Source: DAOUJW01 sp034421015
GTDB lineage: Bacteria > Chloroflexota > Dehalococcoidia > Lucifugimonadales > UBA2985
DNA: 64,000 nt
Direction of reading: 5' to 3'
Assembly (NCBI GenBank): GCA_034421015.1
Contig: DAOUKT010000019.1
Location: 21,468-85,467, forward strand
The notes below the pieces were generated by a model. It had not been told where the DNA came from. It worked only from the letters and a program-made list of their open reading frames with translations, and did not search any database. The translations under genes were made by a program, and so were the position numbers. Shown here piece after piece: positions 18,647 to 27,154 of this stretch; within the stretch, counting starts at the first letter, position 1, and every line of letters begins with the position of its first letter.

Positions 18647-20686
18647 ATGGGCCGCACAAGTAGGGTCCGATTCTTTGCCATGGCTTTGCCGCTAAGAGCG
18701 CTCGGCGACTCTGAAGCAATAGAACGACTATCCGAGGCATACTATTCCTACCCCGATAAGCGCCGAGCGACTGGGCTGCTTCTGGGCTACAAGCTGATCA
18801 TGGTGTCCATCCTGTACAGGCAGATCGACTTGATTGTGACGTGCCCTGAAATACTACATTTGCAAGTAGACGATGTTCTATATCGGTGGTGGTCAGAATC
18901 CGAAAGCAAATCCGCGCGTCGCCTTAGAGACATTACGGAGGTCAATGCCCCAAAGTCCACTCTGGTAGCCAATTACATTAACGATCTCCTGTTGCGAGTG
19001 GACCGCACCGGCAATCGGTTGAAGGAATTCAGCGAGGCTTGTGCTGAGGTTTCGTCCTTCGCTCAGTTGATGCTTTCTATAGCTCGGAAGTGCCGTTTGT
19101 CTATAATGCCAGGAACCGATCCATATCCAAGGCAAGACATCGACTTGGCCTTACGCTTGTGTGGAGCCGAATACCTATACGACCTCCTCTATGACAAGAG
19201 AGATCACACGCTAGATGATGCATTTGACTATATTCGTGACGGGAGTGTGGAGTGGGTAGAAGGCAGTTTTCTAGAAGGTCTTGGAGAGCCCGCAGTTGAA
19301 ACCTCCAGAGATGTCATCGGAACCATACCGCGCCGCCTGAGCTTCCTTCCTCAGTTATGGCGTTTGGGAAACAATGCTGCGCTGGCGATTGCAATACAGG
19401 GAATGACCGGTAAGCTTCGGGGTGTCCTCAAAGACGTTACTAGTCTGCCGCCCGCAGGGAAGCTATTCGGGGATATGCTTGAAGAGTTCCAAGTAGGCAG
19501 ATGGCCTAGCATGAGATATGGACTGACATTCCAGAAAGGGTCGCCTGAGAGAGAACTGGAGGAAATTGTGGCACACGAGACTTCTCCACCGGACACGCGA
19601 GAATACCTGAGGACATTGCTCGGTGACAGTGCCTATCTTGTAAGTGGAATGAGCAGTAGCGCCGAGTTTCATTTCCGAGTGCTCATCGAAGGTTTAGCAC
19701 AGGCTAAGCCTGACGACACACCTGTAGAAGTGTTGCAAATTGAGCATGCCAGCCCGAATAATGAAGCCCACCCACCTGTATCCCTAGCTGTTAGGGTGGG
19801 GCGTGATTGGCACGTATTTTACTATATTGATGCCATCGGACGCATGAAGTCCCGGGTTTGGCCGTTCTTGGATGGATTGGGGGAGCGCGTTAAGGTAACA
19901 AGAATCGCAGGAGTAAGTACTGAATATTTGCTCTACCTTTGCGACAGGGCGTTTCAATATGTCACTCGTCAATGGAAGGCGCAAAAGGACCTCAACGGTC
20001 ACCTAAGGGGAACAATCCCAGAGCTGTTGGCTGCTTTGTTACTCGCCAATTCAAATCACTTTCCTGTCAGGCCTTCCTTCCAATTGAAGGGAATACCGGA
20101 ATTAGATGACATGGAACTAGATGCTATAGGGTACAAGGAATCAGCCGAAGGTGGTGAGTGCAGAGTAATAGAGGTCAAAAGGCAGTCAGCGAATCAGGTT
20201 GAACTGCGCAAGGAGATCGAGGACTTTATGGCGAAGGTTCAATTGATTAGACAGAATCGTCAGGCGGTCGGAAAAGCTCTAGGGTGCCCCGGACCTATCG
20301 AGAAGGTTGCTGCGATCTTCATATCGATGGCTGAAATCAGACACCTCAACAAAGAACTGTCTGACCGCCCTGAGCCTTTGATGGGACTCTTTGACTTTAG
20401 GAAACCTGAAGCCGAGTTTATGGCGTTCTTGGACGGCCTGAGTGAGATTGAGTTTTGGGACTACGACCGCTTCAACGGGGAGTTGGAGGCAGCCAACCTG
20501 CCAGAACTCCCAATTAGGCTACTCGAACACGCAAGGCTCACTTGGCTATTTCCGAGTGTGAACCTTGATGTGGAGCGCGATAACGAGGAAGTCCTGCAGA
20601 AAGCGGTTGAGAATAACAATTGGCAGTACCCAAACAGCCCAATAGCGTTGAAGAATAGATTGGAAGAAACTCTTAGGAACGAGTAG
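18647..20686 (+). CDS. Large protein with C-terminal PD-(D/E)XK-like nuclease domain
   Basis: This 679-aa protein is not a family I can name. Residues about 450-545 look like a restriction-endonuclease fold. A helix with IPELLAALLL (acidic residue near 454) is followed by PSFQLKG, then MELDAIGY (D near 490) and VIEVKRQ (E and K near 508 and 510). That spacing matches the D-Xn-ExK active site of the PD-(D/E)XK superfamily. The N-terminal 440 residues are mostly helical and unassigned, and may be a sensor. No signal peptide is present (the hydrophobic stretch near residue 12 is short). The start is fixed by AGGAGG 6 nt before the ATG. It is monocistronic and appears AT-richer than the genes after 25 kb. 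A defence nuclease is my inference from the fold and the neighbours. Confidence 0.75.
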   Translation: MGRTSRVRFFAMALPLRALGDSEAIERLSEAYYSYPDKRRATGLLLGYKLIMVSILYRQIDLIVTCPEILHLQVDDVLYRWWSESESKSARRLRDITEVNAPKSTLVANYINDLLLRVDRTGNRLKEFSEACAEVSSFAQLMLSIARKCRLSIMPGTDPYPRQDIDLALRLCGAEYLYDLLYDKRDHTLDDAFDYIRDGSVEWVEGSFLEGLGEPAVETSRDVIGTIPRRLSFLPQLWRLGNNAALAIAIQGMTGKLRGVLKDVTSLPPAGKLFGDMLEEFQVGRWPSMRYGLTFQKGSPERELEEIVAHETSPPDTREYLRTLLGDSAYLVSGMSSSAEFHFRVLIEGLAQAKPDDTPVEVLQIEHASPNNEAHPPVSLAVRVGRDWHVFYYIDAIGRMKSRVWPFLDGLGERVKVTRIAGVSTEYLLYLCDRAFQYVTRQWKAQKDLNGHLRGTIPELLAALLLANSNHFPVRPSFQLKGIPELDDMELDAIGYKESAEGGECRVIEVKRQSANQVELRKEIEDFMAKVQLIRQNRQAVGKALGCPGPIEKVAAIFISMAEIRHLNKELSDRPEPLMGLFDFRKPEAEFMAFLDGLSEIEFWDYDRFNGELEAANLPELPIRLLEHARLTWLFPSVNLDVERDNEEVLQKAVENNNWQYPNSPIALKNRLEETLRNE

Positions 20687-21155
20687 CCTTAGACTAAAGT
20701 CACGTCCCTAACGAGTCAGCCACCAGATAATTCGACCGATGTACCAGAGGGATTCCTATGGGCCTACCCACCTCGGTCTCGATTACTGGCCGGAGACGCT
20801 GCGTCATGACGAAGTCAGGGAATGAATGGCTCATGGAACCAGCCTGACGGCTACGGTTCCGCTTTTGTTGCGTCCGCAATCCTCACTGGCACCCTGTCCA
20901 ACATCCTTTGGCGTGCTTGTCCTATAGGCTTGGAAGAAACACTAGGATCAAAATGCCCACTCTGGCTTAGCAGGATGTCCCGTTCAACTCCATTTGAGCT
21001 ATGGAATCGACCAATCTGCATCTAGCCACCCCGAGCGGTCTCCTGTACAAGTGTACCACCCTGCCAGCGTTTCCGCGAATCTCAAGCCCCGTTATGAGTG
21101 ACTGTACGCGTGCCACCAATGGCCAGTTGCCAACGGCCGCACGCCCGGTTGCCTC
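20687..21155. other. Intergenic region
   Basis: About 470 bp follow the nuclease-like gene without a believable gene. A 67-codon frame at 20822 has no ribosome binding site and no resemblance to a family. The 3' end merges into the promoter of the broken toxin-antitoxin module. Confidence 0.45.
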
Positions 21156-21185
21156 TTGCACATAATTCCATAATTGGAATATAAT
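21156..21185 (+). promoter_or_regulatory. Promoter and overlapping palindromic operator of the HigBA-like module
   Basis: TTGCAC (21156-21161) and TATAAT (21180-21185) are 18 nt apart and point at the toxin remnant. Between them lies a perfect inverted repeat, ATTCCA-TAAT-TGGAAT (21165-21180). An operator between the -35 and -10 boxes is the normal arrangement for autorepression by a HigA-type antitoxin. The promoter looks intact even though the toxin gene is broken. Confidence 0.65.
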
Positions 21186-21191
21186 TCAGCC

Positions 21192-21487
21192 ATGCTTTGG
21201 GAAGTATAGTATACTCACAAGTTCGGGTGGTGGTAGCAGAATGCAGTGGTCGCCGATATCGAGTTGCTGATGGAGTACTGCAGTAACCTATCACCCACTA
21301 CTCCTCGGGCATCGCATCTTGGCGGCACTGAACCATGCGTGAGCTTCGAGCGCAAAGTGGCGGCAAGCCCCTCCGGGTCTATTACGCGTTCGATTCTAGG
21401 CGACTCTCGATTCTGCTCGTCAGCGGAGACAAGACGGGCGACTATCGCTTCTACGAGGAGTACGCGCGGGTGACCGAAAGTCTCTAA
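21192..21487 (+). pseudogene. Broken HigB/RelE-like toxin gene (Gp49 family)
   Basis: Reading from the ATG at 21192, the frame gives recognisable pieces of a PF05973-type toxin (THKFGWW, then QNAVVADIELLMEY), interrupted by TAG codons at 21207 and 21234. A frameshift follows, and from 21335 the C-terminal half continues in another frame as MRELRAQSGGKPLRVYYAFD, ending YRFYEEYARVTESL at the TAA at 21487. Intact relatives are about 110 aa of continuous frame with this order. The conserved basic core (RELRAQ, GGKPLR, GGDKTG-like) survives, so decay looks recent. It lies 41 nt before the intact antitoxin gene and directly behind a well-formed promoter. Confidence 0.75.
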
Positions 21488-21528
21488 GGTGAGCACCTGG
21501 AACAACTACGAAGGGAGGGGCTTATCGA

Positions 21529-21864
21529 ATGAGTGGACGCCATCCGTTCAGCGAGCTGACCAGGGATTTCACGCTGGAGCGCCGACAGAGCATCTACGAG
21601 TTGAAGAAGGAGTCGCTCACCAGGATGCCATTACACGAGCTTCGCCGGGCGCGAGATCTGACCCAGCGGGACATTGCGAGGATATTAAAGGTGAACCAAC
21701 CTGCCGTCTCCAAACTCGAGCAACGGGCCGACGTGTATGTGTCCAGCCTACGGTCATACATAGAAGCAGTGGGAGGGAAACTGAAGATTGTCGCCGAGTT
21801 CCCCGAGGGCGAGGTCGCCATCACCAACTTCTCCGAGGTGGAGGAGGCGGAGGACGCATCCTGA
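21529..21864 (+). CDS. HigA-like Xre-family antitoxin
   Basis: This 111-aa protein has an N-terminal linker and an HTH from about residue 38 to 85, reading LHELRRARDLTQRDIARIL and then VNQPAVSKLEQR, the standard Xre layout. It is followed by a strand-rich tail (GGKLKIVAEFP) typical of antitoxins paired with PF05973 toxins. GGGAGGGG lies about 8 nt before the ATG. Its toxin partner upstream is a pseudogene, so the antitoxin is an orphan here. It probably still represses its own promoter at 21156 through the ATTCCA palindrome, and could neutralise related toxins encoded elsewhere. Both last points are inferred. Confidence 0.85.
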   Translation: MSGRHPFSELTRDFTLERRQSIYELKKESLTRMPLHELRRARDLTQRDIARILKVNQPAVSKLEQRADVYVSSLRSYIEAVGGKLKIVAEFPEGEVAITNFSEVEEAEDAS

Positions 21865-21988
21865 AGTTGTGCCGAGATACATGAAAACAATTTGATCCAA
21901 GAGGCTGATGAGGGCATCTTGAGACGTGCTTGCTAGATAAGAAGTCGCGGACAACATATTCATCATTTCGATTAGGAGATTCTAGAAT

Positions 21989-23497
21989 ATGCTCGTACAC
22001 GAGTGGGAACCCTTAGAGGGCCTTGACCCTGAGACTTCCAATGCGGACTTTCAGGAAATCGACTCGCTCCACCAGCAGTGGCTGAGCTTTCGCAAACAGC
22101 GCGAGGAGTCGAATCCTAACGCCTACAGAGATTTCTTGGAACGCCTAGACCGCCGCTGGTCTATTGAAACGGGAATCATCGAAGGCATTTACAACATTGA
22201 CCGAGGCACAACTCAAACACTAGTAGAGAATGGCCTCAATGCCGAGCTAATTGATCGAACTGCCACAGATCGTGATCCTCAAGATCTGATCAAGGTACTG
22301 AAAGATCATCAGAAATCGGCAGAATTCGTGACCGAATCCATTAGAAAGAAGACACCGTTTTCTGCGCTCTACATTAGAGAATTACACCAACTACTTACTC
22401 GCAACCAGCCGACCTATACTGCCGTTAATCAGTTCGGGCATGTCTTCGAGTCCGAATTGGATCATGGCAGCTTCAAGAAACTGCCCAACAATCCAACCAG
22501 GCCTGATGGGCAGGTTCATGAGTACTGTCCCCCAATTCACGTAGATAGCGAAATCGACAACCTCGTTAATCTTTACAACGAATTTGATGCTGCAGATGAC
22601 ATCCATCACAGACTCCTAATTGGAGCATGGTTACATCATAGATTTACCCAGATTCATCCGTTCCAAGATGGAAATGGAAGAGTTGCGCGAGCGTTGCTAA
22701 CTTGGCATCTGGTAAAGGAAGGCTACTTACCCATCGTCATATCTCGAGACGATCGGAAACAGTACATCGAGTCTCTAGAATCTGCCGACGCCGGTGATCT
22801 CAATCCGTTCGTCGAACTCATCGTTCGACTAGAAAGACAGATGATATTAGAGGCATTGGGTGAGCCTGAGCCCGTCGCAGACTCCGGCATGGTCAGCCAG
22901 GTTCTGGACCACATTACCGACCAGGTTAAGCGGCAACGCCAAGATAGACTAACCCAGATGCGCTCGGTGAATGGCGTCGCTTCTCATCTTCGGGATACCG
23001 CAAAGGTATATCTGGAGTCGCAAGCAAGTTCGATCCGTCAGCAGTTAAGTGAGGCTGGTCTTAACGTAGAGTGCGCCACCGATGGCGGCGGTCCTGGCAA
23101 CAGAGAACACTGGTATCGTGCTCAGGTGGTTCAGACTGCTAGAGATGCCAGTCACTGGGCTAACTTGAACGAAGACAGATTCTTTATCAAGCTATCCGTA
23201 AATCCCCAGGACCAGTCTAGGACTCCACGCCTCATATTTGTTGTCTCCCTACATCATGTGGGGCGACAATTAACGGGAATCATGGCCGCAACTGCCTTTG
23301 CTCAAATTGTCAATTTCCAGGACTACGGAGTCGAGGGTGCTGAAGAACCCGCCGATCCCGATTTTAGGAATTGCACCATCGACTCCTTCACATTCACTTG
23401 GGATGACGATGCTGAGTCTGTCGCCCGCCGATTCACCGCTTGGATTGAGGCCCCACTAAGCATCGCTCTCCGCCACTGGAGCGAATTTATATCATGA
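21989..23497 (+). CDS. Class II Fic-family AMP transferase-like protein
   Basis: This 502-aa protein has the Fic signature HPFQDGNGRVAR at about residue 223, with catalytic His and the anion-binding GNGR loop intact. An autoinhibitory motif of the (S/T)xxxE(G/N) type, TGIIEG, lies near residue 60, upstream of the Fic core, which makes it a class II enzyme. Such proteins transfer AMP (or another nucleotide moiety) from a nucleotide to target protein hydroxyls, with the inhibitory helix blocking the site until displaced. The C-terminal 200 residues carry a helical stretch (RQRQDRLTQM) and an unassigned domain. No separate antitoxin is seen, as expected when inhibition is built in. It is AT-richer than the later genes and sits in the defence island, where Fic proteins can act as toxins; the target is unknown. 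Confidence 0.92.
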   Translation: MLVHEWEPLEGLDPETSNADFQEIDSLHQQWLSFRKQREESNPNAYRDFLERLDRRWSIETGIIEGIYNIDRGTTQTLVENGLNAELIDRTATDRDPQDLIKVLKDHQKSAEFVTESIRKKTPFSALYIRELHQLLTRNQPTYTAVNQFGHVFESELDHGSFKKLPNNPTRPDGQVHEYCPPIHVDSEIDNLVNLYNEFDAADDIHHRLLIGAWLHHRFTQIHPFQDGNGRVARALLTWHLVKEGYLPIVISRDDRKQYIESLESADAGDLNPFVELIVRLERQMILEALGEPEPVADSGMVSQVLDHITDQVKRQRQDRLTQMRSVNGVASHLRDTAKVYLESQASSIRQQLSEAGLNVECATDGGGPGNREHWYRAQVVQTARDASHWANLNEDRFFIKLSVNPQDQSRTPRLIFVVSLHHVGRQLTGIMAATAFAQIVNFQDYGVEGAEEPADPDFRNCTIDSFTFTWDDDAESVARRFTAWIEAPLSIALRHWSEFIS

Positions 23498-23633
23498 ACC
23501 CCGCCTTAAGGTTGTGCGGCACCTGAAACTATGGCTTGAGGCGTCCGCGGAGCGGGAAGTGAGCGGCACATCTTAAGTCTGCCCCGGATTGCACAACACG
23601 ACAGAAAGACAAGAGACTGCAGAGGAGGAAGGC

Positions 23634-25196
23634 ATGAAAAAAGAAAGAAACACACATCTGCTGACGCCGGCGGCCCTTTACGCCAGAGTGTCCAGCGACC
23701 GGCAGGACGTGGACCTCTCCGTCGCAGCCCAGATGAAGGCTCTAAGGACATACGCAGAGGCCAACGGCTACACAGTGGCCAGGGAGTACATTGACGAGGC
23801 CGAGAGCGGAAGGATAGCCGACAGACCCCAGTTCAGGGAGATGATAGACGACGGCAGCAAGGCCAGCTCCCCCTTCGACGTCATCCTCGTCTGGAAGTTC
23901 TCCCGGTTCACCCGGAAGAGGGAGCACGCAGACGACACACCGACCGGCAAGCTCATGGAGGCCATCATAGAGAGCGTGGATGAGTTCTACTCTGAGAACT
24001 TGGCCCAGGAGGTGACCAGGGGCATGAGAGAGGCGGCATCCAGGGGCTTCTTCCTGGCATCCAGAGCGCCCTTCGGGTACAAGCGCATCAAGGTTAGCGA
24101 CGGCGCAAAGGAGCGGCCCACACTTGAGGTCGACCCCGACACAGCGCCCGTAGTCAAGGAGATATTCGAGAGCTCCCTGAGGGGCAATGGCCTGAAGGAG
24201 ATATGCAGGGAGCTGAACGAGCGTGGGATAACCAATAGGGGGAGGAGGTGGTATAAGGGAGGACTCCACTGCGTGCTAACCAACGAAGCCTACACGGGGA
24301 CCGCCGTGTGGGGAAGGACAACCAAGGGGAGTGACGAGCCGGACCCCGTGAGGGTTGAGGGGGCATGGGAGGCCATTATCTCCAGGGAGACCTTCGACAG
24401 GGTACAGCAGGGGCTGAGGTCTAGGGCGCCCAAGACACAGAGTCCCGGGAGAGTGGGAAGCACCTTCCTTCTGAGCGGTCTCCTGAGATGCGGAGAGTGC
24501 GGCAGGCCCTTTGTAGCCCAGGGAGCCAAGAGCGGGCACTACGCCTACTACGTCTGCGGGACCTTGCACAGGGAAGGAGCAGGGACCTGCAATGCCAAGT
24601 ACCTCAACGCCCCCAAGGTGGAGGAGTTCATCCTGGAAAAGGTTAAAGAGCGGATACTCACCGATGAGACCATCACGGAGCTGGTGACCCTAGTGGCTGA
24701 GGAGATAGACGAAGCGGCTGGAGAGATGAACGGGAGACTGAAGGCGATCAAGGCGGAGCTTGAGGACGTGGAGAGCCGGTTGGAGAGGCTCTACGAAGCC
24801 TTGGAGACGAGACAGCTGACCCTGGAGGCCCTGTCACCTCGCATCCTTTCCCTGAGGTCGAGGCAGGACCAACTGAACGCCGCTAAGGAAGAGGCGAAGG
24901 GGCAACTGGAGCGCCGGCGAGTGGAGCTTCCCACGACAGATGAGATCAAGGGATACGTGGCTGACTTCCGGGAGGTCCTGAAGGAGGGGAGTATTCTAGA
25001 GCGGAAGGCGCTGATACGGAACTTCGTGCAGGGCATAGAGGTGAAGGGTAACGAGGCCGATCTGAAGTACACTATTCCCATGCACAGTGATGGGGTCACA
25101 CATGAGGGGACGTCGGTTCTAGATTTTGTCCAGTCAGGCCCACCGCGCTTGACAAAATCAAGAACTTTCCAATTGAAGCTCAGATTGGTTCTGTAG
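23634..25196 (+). CDS. Large serine recombinase with a shortened catalytic domain
   Basis: This is a 520-aa large serine recombinase, counted from the ATG at 23634, which follows AGGAGG by 5 nt; an earlier in-frame ATG at 23589 has no such site. Order of parts: resolvase domain starting LYARVSSDRQ (catalytic Ser about 20), recombinase domain with KGGLHCVLTNEAYTG, a zinc ribbon CGECGRPF followed by YYVCGTL and C, then a coiled coil and C-terminal tail. In the resolvase domain the segment KFSRFTRKREH runs straight into ADDTPTGKLMEA. Relatives carry about 20 more residues here (a helix and a strand), so this copy probably has an in-frame deletion and may be inactive. A remnant of a close paralogue lies at 26286. 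Confidence 0.9.
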   Translation: MKKERNTHLLTPAALYARVSSDRQDVDLSVAAQMKALRTYAEANGYTVAREYIDEAESGRIADRPQFREMIDDGSKASSPFDVILVWKFSRFTRKREHADDTPTGKLMEAIIESVDEFYSENLAQEVTRGMREAASRGFFLASRAPFGYKRIKVSDGAKERPTLEVDPDTAPVVKEIFESSLRGNGLKEICRELNERGITNRGRRWYKGGLHCVLTNEAYTGTAVWGRTTKGSDEPDPVRVEGAWEAIISRETFDRVQQGLRSRAPKTQSPGRVGSTFLLSGLLRCGECGRPFVAQGAKSGHYAYYVCGTLHREGAGTCNAKYLNAPKVEEFILEKVKERILTDETITELVTLVAEEIDEAAGEMNGRLKAIKAELEDVESRLERLYEALETRQLTLEALSPRILSLRSRQDQLNAAKEEAKGQLERRRVELPTTDEIKGYVADFREVLKEGSILERKALIRNFVQGIEVKGNEADLKYTIPMHSDGVTHEGTSVLDFVQSGPPRLTKSRTFQLKLRLVL

Positions 25197-25205
25197 ACTC
25201 TCAAC

Positions 25206-25393
25206 CTAGCAGGCTGATGAAAAAGGCCAATCTCTGAATGTGTCATCTGGGATACACCAGAAACCCCGGCGATAACCGTTAAAGGACGGACCAAGACGAT
25301 ATGGTTTCTTCTGTGAAGGCTGTCAGACTACCGTTTATCGCCAAGAGATTTCGTGCCCTAAAACCTCCTAATAGTTTTTAAACACCCTGCTAG
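25206..25393. mobile_element. MITE-like element with imperfect inverted repeats
   Basis: A 188-bp segment is bounded by CTAG on both sides (25206-25209 and 25390-25393). Its ends are imperfect inverted repeats: CTAGCAGG-C-TG on the left and, on the reverse strand at the right, CTAGCAGG-G-TG, both followed by A-rich tracts. No transposase is encoded inside. The form fits a non-autonomous transposon with a CTAG target duplication, but the parent family is not identified. It lies between the recombinase stop and the LRR gene. Confidence 0.55.
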
Positions 25394-25407
25394 AAGGATG
25401 ATGGGAA

Positions 25408-26202
25408 ATGAGCCGGACTGCTAGAAAACGAAATGCCCAAGGCGTGGCGCGGACAACACTTCTGGTCATGGTGGTTCTGATCTCTCTGATGGCCTGCGGC
25501 GGAGAGCAGTCAGCGTCGTCTATGTCGCCGTCGCAAACTACGACCAACAGGGAACGGGAAGCCCTTGCCGTCCTTTACAACGCCGTGGATGGTCAAAACT
25601 GGCGAGTGGACCATAACTGGCTGACCGACGCTCCCTTGGGTGAATGGTACGGCGTCGAAGTTGATCCTCAGGGCAGCGTCATTAGGCTGATTCTCTCCGG
25701 CAACCGTTTGAGGGGGGAAATTCCGCCTGAGATGGGCAGCCTCGTCAACCTGCAAGTGCTGGGACTGCAGGGCAACCAGTTGACTGGGAAGATTCCGCCC
25801 GAACTAGGTAACCTCGTAAACTTGGGATGGCTGTGGCTCGACGGTAACCAGTTGAGTGGGGAGATCCCACCAGAGTTGGGCAACCTCACTTACATGACAT
25901 GGCTTGATCTAAGCGCCAACCGGTTGAGTGGGGAGATCCCGCCAGAGTTGGGCAACCTGATCAATTTGCGAGAACTGTACCTGCGCGACAATCATCTGAG
26001 CGGAGGGATCCCGTCGGGGTTGAGCAACCTCACGAACTTGCGAGTGATGTCTCTCAGTAACAACCGGCTAACAGGGGAGATCCCGTCGGAGTTGGGCAAC
26101 CTCATCGACTCAACTAGAGTTTTCCTTCGAGGCAACCATTTGAACGGATGCGTGCCAGCGAGCCTACAGAATCAGATGGATTCCGATTTGCCGAACTGCT
26201 GA
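25408..26202 (+). CDS. Leucine-rich-repeat lipoprotein
   Basis: This 264-aa protein has a lipoprotein signal (hydrophobic segment ending LMACGG, lipidated Cys about 30). A REREALAVLYNAVDGQNW lead-in follows, of the kind that precedes plant-type LRRs in bacteria. Six 24-residue repeats of the form NxLxGxIPxxLGNLxxLxxL span about residues 92-235, and a GNHLNGCVPASLQ cap closes the array. It should be displayed on the cell surface and probably binds protein or glycan; the ligand is unknown. GATGGGAAATG precedes the ATG. It sits between the MITE and the recombinase remnant, so it may be cargo of the recombinase element. Confidence 0.9.
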   Translation: MSRTARKRNAQGVARTTLLVMVVLISLMACGGEQSASSMSPSQTTTNREREALAVLYNAVDGQNWRVDHNWLTDAPLGEWYGVEVDPQGSVIRLILSGNRLRGEIPPEMGSLVNLQVLGLQGNQLTGKIPPELGNLVNLGWLWLDGNQLSGEIPPELGNLTYMTWLDLSANRLSGEIPPELGNLINLRELYLRDNHLSGGIPSGLSNLTNLRVMSLSNNRLTGEIPSELGNLIDSTRVFLRGNHLNGCVPASLQNQMDSDLPNC

Positions 26203-26285
26203 ATATCCTAGATGATTCCCGCGGGGAACCGCCACCGCGCCTGCGGGCCATCAGGAAGTATCGACTAAGCCAGGAGGAGTGACCG

Positions 26286-26440
26286 ATGAGCGGCCGACTC
26301 GATTTGATACCGGCAGCCCTCTACGCTAGGGTGTCCAGCGACCGGCAGGACGTGGACCTGTCGGTGTCCGCCCACCAGGTTTGATAAAATCAAGAACCTT
26401 CCGCTTGACGTTCAGGTTGGACCTGAAGGCTAGCACTTAG
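26286..26440 (+). pseudogene. Deletion remnant of a second large serine recombinase
   Basis: From ATG 26286 (AGGAGG just upstream) the first 30-odd codons match the start of the recombinase at 23634, including LYARVSSDRQDVDLSV. At about 26380 the sequence jumps, in another frame, to a copy of that gene's last 16 or so codons (IKSRTFRLTFRLDL here, TKSRTFQLKLRLVL there). Everything between, about 480 codons, is gone. So both ends of a paralogous gene survive with the middle deleted. Confidence 0.8.
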
Positions 26441-27154
26441 TCCCATCTCGTCGGGCAAAGCCTCGCCAGTGGAAGGTGACCGCATCCTCAGGCAAAGTCT
26501 TGACCGCCCAGGAGTGTTTCGCCTGCGCCATCCGGCCACTGGCGCGGGCATCAGAGATGGCACACTTCCCCAGCCATCAAGTCAGATTCCTCCACCCATC
26601 GGGCATAGGTGTGGCCACTCTGTCAATCGGAGGACCACGTCTGTGGTTAGGCTGATGGGCGCCCTTTCCCGAACTGCGGGTTGGCGTGGCGTCGCCCACG
26701 TTGCGCTGTGGTGTCTTCACCGCCCCGACCATCTACGACTCGCCCCGCCGTTACGTCTCCCGGACCTGTTTCTGCAGGTTGTTGGGGTTCTGCGTAGTCA
26801 ATCCGTGCGGCTGATTTGGTAGCTGGTTTTGATCCCCTTGACCACCCCCGTTTTGTCTTCTGCAGACCGCAATATATGGACGACTATACGGTTCATTAGG
26901 ACTCATTGTTGTACCAATAATGTAGCTTAATATATATAATGGACGCTGATTGCAGCCAATTGGGTTGGGAGGTGGTGACTCGGCATTGGTCGGGCTCATA
27001 GACGAAGGCGAAGCGGCCTCTGCCGCCTCAGCCAGCAGCGACGCCAAGCTCAGTGCGCTGAGCCTCAATGGCCTGACAACTCCTATGACCCGTTGCTGAG
27101 ACTCCTCGCTACATACGCCTTGCAGTTTCAACTCTAACCAAATGGGGACGCATA
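26441..27154. other. Gap with AT-rich tract and a possible gene fragment
   Basis: About 700 bp hold no intact gene. The middle, 26860-26945, is strongly AT-rich and includes a TATAAT (26935-26940), but no good -35 is spaced to it. A short frame at 26950-27099 resembles the start of a cadherin-like domain. Frames covering 26469-26822 and the minus strand look spurious in composition. Confidence 0.45.
26950..27099 (+). pseudogene. Possible fragment of a cadherin-like surface protein
   Basis: A 49-codon frame beginning at a TTG contains SSDAKLSALSLNGLT, close to the opening of cadherin-like beta-sandwich domains (PF12733), as in DATLSALTISDG of the protein at 59072. It then ends. It may be the leftover of a larger secreted protein; the similarity is short. 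Confidence 0.3.
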
